Shown one piece after another: positions 59,724-64,000 of a stretch of 64,000 nucleotides of DNA; the stretch's first letter is position 1, and each line of letters begins with the position of its first letter. Made by a program: the position numbers and the translations under genes. Under the pieces are notes generated by a model that saw only the letters and a program-made list of their open reading frames with translations, ran no database searches and had not been told where the DNA came from. This stretch comes from Saposhnikovia divaricata (lineage: Eukaryota; Streptophyta; Magnoliopsida; Apiales; Apiaceae), in the NCBI GenBank assembly GCA_036435485.1, contig CM071595.1, positions 100,370,580-100,434,579 of the forward strand, given 5' to 3'.

Positions 59724-60128
59724 TCAATAAAGCATAAATTTTATTGATTCTTCTTGTTGAATGTGTACAATATGTCTTTCATATCTAGAATAAAAATGTT
59801 GAACTGCCCTAATTACAGTGTTAATTGAAATAACTCCCAATTGATCTAGATAATTCATTATATGAAACCTAAATCTAGACCTAAAACCCTCAGCCGATGG
59901 TGTCAAAGTCGTCCAGAATGTGAAATTCATCCAGCATTTGTGGATCCTTAGAGATCTCCGGAGGTTCTTGTTAAAACGAATCTAGATTTCAATAATATCC
60001 AGATGCATGTTAAAAGGCCTTTGCAGATGCCTTACTACCTCGAAATACAAAGGGTTTGAAATTTCCCAACTGAACATTCCACTATTGCATTGAGAGAGGG
60101 TCAATTCTTCCCCGGTTCTTTGATCCAT
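59724..60128 (-). pseudogene. Geminivirus replication-enhancer-like ORF (REn/AL3/C3), one stop
   Basis: A single frame of 134 codons runs from ATG (60128-60126) to TGA (59726-59724). It is broken only by a TAG at codon 49 (59984-59982). The open part after it starts at codon 50. The length equals that of begomovirus REn proteins (about 132-134). The visible blocks match the AL3/C3 family over the whole length, for example NPLYF near 25, NLRRSL near 55, FWTTLT near 71, NYLDQLGVISIN near 91 and VIRAV near 104. In geminiviruses REn binds Rep, PCNA and the retinoblastoma-related protein and raises viral DNA replication. No Rep, TrAP or coat-protein ORF is visible here. The frame overlapping TrAP in the virus is closed. 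It has a TATA-like TATATAAAAG about 40 bp upstream and sits between modules G and H. Confidence 0.85.
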
Positions 60129-60263
60129 TGTTTCAATTAAAGACCCCTGCAATGTATACGGACTTTTATATAATGATTAACTATTGATCCAATGTGATAC
60201 ACTCATTTCATAAGGGTACCTACAAACCTACTAAACAGCAAACACATATAATCCAAAATGTGT
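60129..60263 (-). promoter_or_regulatory. Promoter-like or acceptor region of the REn-like ORF
   Basis: On the minus strand, ATTATATAAAAGTCCGTATA is followed by CATTGCAGGGG and then the ATG. This can be read as a TATA box with a short leader. It can also be read as a splice acceptor (CATTGCAG) of a leader intron shared with the transposase. The sequence alone does not decide. Confidence 0.4.
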
Positions 60264-60277
60264 GCCCCTGCGGGGCC
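60264..60277 (-). repeat. Hairpin module copy H
   Basis: GGCCCCGCAGGGGC on the minus strand (60277-60264), about 136 bp upstream of the REn-like ATG. No TTGCAA array is attached. Confidence 0.9.
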
Positions 60278-61021
60278 TCTTATTTAGAATGTCACAATCT
60301 ACTAAACTCCTAATATACCTAAGAATTAAAAACATTATCAAATCGGCAAATATGTAAACAGAGTTCAAATCGACTGATAGTATCATATCGTAAATATGCA
60401 GGCAGTTGATGAAACACAAAATTACACTCGAACAAAACAGTTAGCGAGTGAAAAAGATCAATACGCAACTGAATTTTCTTCGTATTTGTTCCTTATTTTC
60501 TGTTAATCCTTCTCTACATATTCAATTCAAATCACACTCAAACAATCACTTTATGCTACAAGTCTACACAAAACGCATTAACAAACATACATATTGCACA
60601 TTCTATAACAAAAGCTTTCCTCTGAATTTCATCTCTATATCTACATCACAGACAAATCTTCATATATACATACACAAATTAAAAAGCTACTGTATCAAAT
60701 CGGTACGAATAGAATTTCATCACAATTTTGTTCCTCATATGGTACTTAATCATTCTCTATAGATTCAATTCAAACACACATAATCAATCAGCCTATCCTA
60801 CAAATCTACACATATAAATACAGTAAACACATAAACGGACATACATACATACTTTCTCATTCTATAAGAAAAGCTCTCATCTCAGTTTGGTATCTATCTC
60901 TACATTAGTACCAATTTTGCAAAGATACATACATAAAACACATAAATTCACTTACAAATTTTAATCGGTTTTGTAAAACTCTTGCCGGAGCTCCGATTCA
61001 ACATACAATAGTCGTGAATTT
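60278..61021 (-). other. Leader or intron-like region of the transposase side
   Basis: AT-rich, no gene. It contains an imperfect direct repeat: GAATTTTCTTCGTATTTGTTCC...CATATTCAATTCAAATCACA (about 60472-60535) resembles GAATTTCATCACAATTTTGTTCC...TAGATTCAATTCAAACACAC (60710-60778). A third, shorter match lies near 60880. The texture fits a long leader intron. Confidence 0.4.
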
Positions 61022-61035
61022 GCCCCTGCGGGGCC
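61022..61035 (-). repeat. Hairpin module copy I
   Basis: GGCCCCGCAGGGGC on the minus strand (61035-61022), near the probable transcription start of the minus-strand genes (a CT-rich leader lies at 61110-61050). It mirrors copy A near the other end of the element. Confidence 0.9.
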
Positions 61036-61176
61036 ATCAAACTGAAGGAGAAGATTCGAGATGCGTGAATCGAAGGTTGGATCTGGAGTGAATGAGAGGC
61101 GCGGGGAGTTTGTTTCGTTATAACAGAACTACCGTATTTTTAAAATTAAGTAAAGTAGCTGCCGTTCCGCCAGAAT

Positions 61177-61440
61177 TATTGATAGTTGGGCTGTATATTT
61201 TTAAAAGCCCAAAACTTAAGATGGGTATGAATAAAATTATCCCTTTATTTTTCTGTTTTTCTGATAATTCTAAAAATATTAGAAGTGATAAAATTATTTT
61301 CATGGAAATTTTAATTAATTTTCTCTATTTGTTCCGAGTTTTTAAATAATTAATTTCAAAGCCATAATATTTTTTCTATTTTTTTAAAAATATTAATCGA
61401 CGATCTAACCATAAAGATGTCAATATATATATAATTTTCG
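61177..61440. other. Right flank of the MULE, no gene
   Basis: AT-rich, with no recognisable coding region. It ends where the 174-bp tandem array begins. Confidence 0.4.
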
Positions 61441-62486
61441 TTAAAATCTCGTACAATCCGACCTTTTTATTTTTTGATTATTTTTTTCCAACACTAAAAT
61501 GTGTGTTTATTGACATCTGTACAGTTCGATCATCGAAGAAATCATTCAAAAAAATCGTTCAGTGAATCTGGATCATGCCCTGTTATAGGAAGCAGCACTT
61601 TTACTAAGTTTTTGTTAAAATCTCGTACAACAAGACCGTTTTATTTTTTAATTATTTTTTCCCAACACTAAAATGAGTGTTTATTGACATCTGTACGGTT
61701 CGATCGTCGAAGAAATCATTCAAAAAAATCGTTCAGTGAATCTGGATCGTGTCCCGTAGTATGAAGCAGCAGCACTTTTACTATGTTTTTGTTAAAATCT
61801 CGTACAACCCGACCTTTTTATTTTTTGATTATTTTTTCCCAACACTAAAATGAGTGTTTATTGACATCTATACGGTTCGATCATCGAAGAAATCATTCAA
61901 AAAAATCGTTTAGTGAATCTGGATCGTGTCCCGTTACAGGAAGCAGCACTTTTACTAAGTTTTTGCTAAAATCTCGTACAACCCGACTTTTTTATTTTTT
62001 GATTATTTTTTCCCAACACTAAAATAAGTGTTTATTGACATCTGTACGGTTCGATCATCGAAGAAATTATTCAAAAAATCGTTCAGTGAATCTAGATCGT
62101 GCCCCGTAATAGGAAGCAGCACTTCTACTACGATTTTCTTAAAATCTCGTACAACCCAACCTTTTTATTTTTTGATTATTTTTTCCCAACACTAAAATGA
62201 ATGTTTATTGACATCTGTACGGTTCGATCGTCGAAGAAATCATTCAAAAAAAATATTCAGTGAATCTGGATCGTGTCCCATTATAGGAAGCAGCACTTTT
62301 ACTATATTTTTGTTAAAATCTCGTATAACCCGACCGTCTTATTTTTGGATTATTTTTTTTCAACACTAAAATGAGTGTTTATTAACATTCGTACGGTTCA
62401 ATTATCGAAGAAATCATTCAAAATAGTTATTCTGTGAATCTGGATCGTAACTCGTTATAGGAAGAAGCACTTTTATTACTTTTTTG
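61441..62486. repeat. 174-bp tandem repeat, six copies
   Basis: TTAAAATCTCGTACAA-type starts lie at 61441, 61615, 61792, 61966, 62139 and 62313, spaced 173-177 bp. A seventh start at 62487 diverges at once. Each unit has AACACTAAAATGAGTGTTTA (an internal inverted repeat, AACACT/AGTGTT), TCGAAGAAATCATTCAAAAA and GGAAGCAGCACTTTTACTA. The last unit is the most divergent. The unit length is typical of plant satellites, but this is a short local array. No gene is inside. Confidence 0.95.
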
Positions 62487-63731
62487 TTAAATATGATTAT
62501 AATTCTTATTTTATAATTATTTTTATTTTATAATTATTATAAACTAGATTTTAGTTAAATATGATATAAATTCTTATTTTATAATTATTTTTGCACATCA
62601 TTAAAATAATTAATATATAACAAAAATGAAATAACATATATTTTACAAGTCCATAAATTTATTATTTGCATCATAAATATTATATATAAATACGTACATA
62701 TGTAAAATTTAAAATTTTAAAATTAAAATTAAGTAATAGAGTGAAAATGAAATTAGATTTTTTACTAAAATATTTAAAAAATTAAAAAATAAAATAAACC
62801 AATACATTGAAAAATGTAAAATGTTAAAGGCGCACAAATTTCCCACAAACCCCAAATTTTCGTTGTTGGGTTGCCGCCCTTCTCCCCCTTATCTCCCCCA
62901 AACTTTCGTCTTCTCCCCCTTATTCCCCCTTCCTTTTCCCCCTTATTCTAAACTGATATAAGCAATTTCTATAAACTCTCCATCTCAAGCTCTCCTGTAA
63001 ATACCCCCATAAGTAATTCCTTTCTTTTTCAATTTCTATAAATTGAAGCTTTTGTACCCACCCACAACAAATTTGTAGCTCCCCATCACCACCACTTCTT
63101 GTTCTTCACAACCCCTTCACACTCAATCAAATTCAATCCAAGATAACGATCATTTCAACACTTATCCTAACAACAATCAACAACACCCTTGGCCTGAATG
63201 GTATTATTTTGTTCACACCTTAGCCTTCTTTTCTAGGTACTGAGCCTCAAGGGATCGGTTTTGATGATTTGTTTGTTCAGAATCAGTATTTGCCGCATGA
63301 GTTTCTTGGGCTTTCTTCTTCTTGCTTGGCTTTTTCTCGAAACCAGCCTCAAGCTCTCGGGTTTGATAATTAATTAATTAATCTCATTATGTTTGATAAT
63401 AAGCTACAATTCTGTGTTTGGGTAATTGTGTTTGTATATTTATTAATGAAAAGTTTGATTTTTGTGATGAATTTATGTGCAGGTCGCTATCCAGAAGGGA
63501 TATGTAGGTGGTGGTGCAGAATGGGACTACTTTTCTTTTTCAGAGTGCTATTGATACTTCCAGGAGGATGAGGGCATTTCTCGCCACTTCCGGAACTACT
63601 GTAAGGATAATTATCGTAAGATGAGTTTGGAAAATTACACAAGCTTTTAACTATAGTCCGCTATTATGCTTTACCAACAACAATTAACTTATGCACTTCA
63701 TTAACTGTAGGACTTGTTCTGAAAAAGTTCA
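62487..63731 (+). other. Unassigned; possible decayed leader and exons
   Basis: 62500-62810 is very AT-rich. From 62840 the C-rich, CCCCCTTAT-repeating text resembles a promoter/leader. Between 63230 and 63610 short frames look coding: about 63250-63360, and a segment after an acceptor-like TGTGCAG at about 63482 containing FQSAIDTSRRMRAFLATSG before GTAAGG at 63602. I do not recognise a family, and the frames are not continuous. It may be part of a gene that continues beyond the window. Confidence 0.25.
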
Positions 63732-63878
63732 ACAGGCAATAACATTATGCCAAAGAAGGCATTTATGTCTGGTAATAACTCAGCTGCTGTTACTAGAGCT
63801 TGTACGCTGCATACAATTGTATTAGAGGATGGTCAGGTTCTCGGTGTCATTGACACTCCTGGTATAGTTCCTTCTTAG
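63732..63878 (+). pseudogene. AIG1-type GTPase fragment
   Basis: The frame contains KKAFMSGNNSAAVTRACTLH, then VLEDGQVLGVIDTPG and a stop (TAG 63876-63878). This matches the segment of plant AIG1/IAN (GIMAP-like) GTPases just after the P-loop through the G3 motif DTPG. The P-loop (G1) is missing upstream and the frame stops right after DTPG, so it is a fragment or a single exon of a dead copy. AIG1 GTPases are linked to plant defence and stress responses. Nothing downstream continues it within the window. Confidence 0.7.
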
Positions 63879-64000
63879 ACGCATATTTGGACTTAAAGAG
63901 TGATGCTAACTGAACATAAATTTATGTCAAAGTATTTAGTCTTGTGATGAAAATACAAGTGTACTTTGTACTTGATTTGAAATGAGATAAACTATTTTCG
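63879..64000. other. No gene seen
   Basis: A short AT-rich stretch after the AIG1 fragment. Confidence 0.3.

Larger units (their letters stand above)
49338..61176. mobile_element. Complex Kaonashi-like MULE carrying four genes
   Basis: The unit contains a MURA transposase (minus, 59368-56873), a DUF1985/ULP1-type gene (plus, 50730-55265), a short ORF (plus, 55999-56319) and a geminivirus REn-like ORF (minus, 60128-59724). All are interspersed with a hairpin/TTGCAA repeat module. MULEs carrying ULP1-like genes are known in plants as Kaonashi (KI) elements, which often lack long terminal inverted repeats. The two main genes converge, with their promoters at opposite ends. The boundaries given are only an inverted 10-mer (ATTCTGGCGG at 49338 and its complement at 61167-61176). 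No target-site duplication was found. Confidence 0.65.

Noticed and set aside
60448..60762. Plus-strand 104-codon frame
   Set aside because: AT-rich, no recognisable motif, antisense to the probable leader intron.

Overview
The window is nuclear DNA of a flowering plant, probably a eudicot. The evidence is Ty3/gypsy chromovirus (Tekay/Del-like) and Ty1/copia retrotransposons primed by initiator tRNA-Met, a plant-type Mutator-like element (MULE) with a ULP1-type protease gene, GT-AG introns, and exon fragments resembling plant genes (augmin subunit 3, a rhomboid-like protease, an AIG1-type GTPase). It is a transposon-dense, gene-poor region. Only one ordinary host gene looks intact, a single-exon 159-codon ORF at 24525-25004 that I cannot name.

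Layout. 1-2206: tail and 3' LTR of an Athila/Tat-like gypsy element that enters from the left. 2207-5061: AT-rich repeats and decayed LTR debris. 5062-16988: a minus-strand Tekay-like gypsy element with a truncated 3' LTR, a broken gag, pol interrupted by one stop codon, an extra acidic ORF ahead of gag, and a copia solo LTR with perfect target-site duplication (TSD) nested in its 5' LTR. 16989-24420: unassigned and repetitive DNA, including a 1.22-kb tandem duplication with tRNA-like modules. 25285-28659: a young, internally deleted copia element (TSD CTGAT). 28767-29260: CACTA-like debris. 29536-29628: a rhomboid-like last exon. 29900-34322: a Tekay-like solo LTR. 34389-48260: a repeat-rich element split by a second minus-strand gypsy (35123-48016, TSD GATAT, gag kept but no recognisable reverse transcriptase), which itself holds a copia LTR. 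48745-48874: an augmin-3 exon fragment. About 49.3-61.2 kb: a complex MULE. 61441-62486: six copies of a 174-bp tandem repeat. 63732-63878: an AIG1 GTPase fragment.

The MULE is the most interesting part. It carries (i) an eight-exon DUF1985/ULP1-type gene on the plus strand whose catalytic Asp and Cys positions read Asn and Ser, (ii) a short intact ORF of unknown function at 55999-56319 behind a palindromic tandem-repeat promoter, (iii) a convergent three-exon MURA-type transposase on the minus strand, and (iv) upstream of the transposase, a 134-codon minus-strand ORF that strongly resembles the geminivirus replication enhancer (REn/AL3/C3 family), broken by one nonsense codon. All four are embedded in copies of a module not seen elsewhere in the window: a GC-rich hairpin (GGCCCCGCAGGGGC) usually followed by an array of palindromic GTTGCAAC units. 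Eight near-perfect hairpin copies lie in introns, leaders and intergenic gaps, all in the sense orientation of the gene they accompany.
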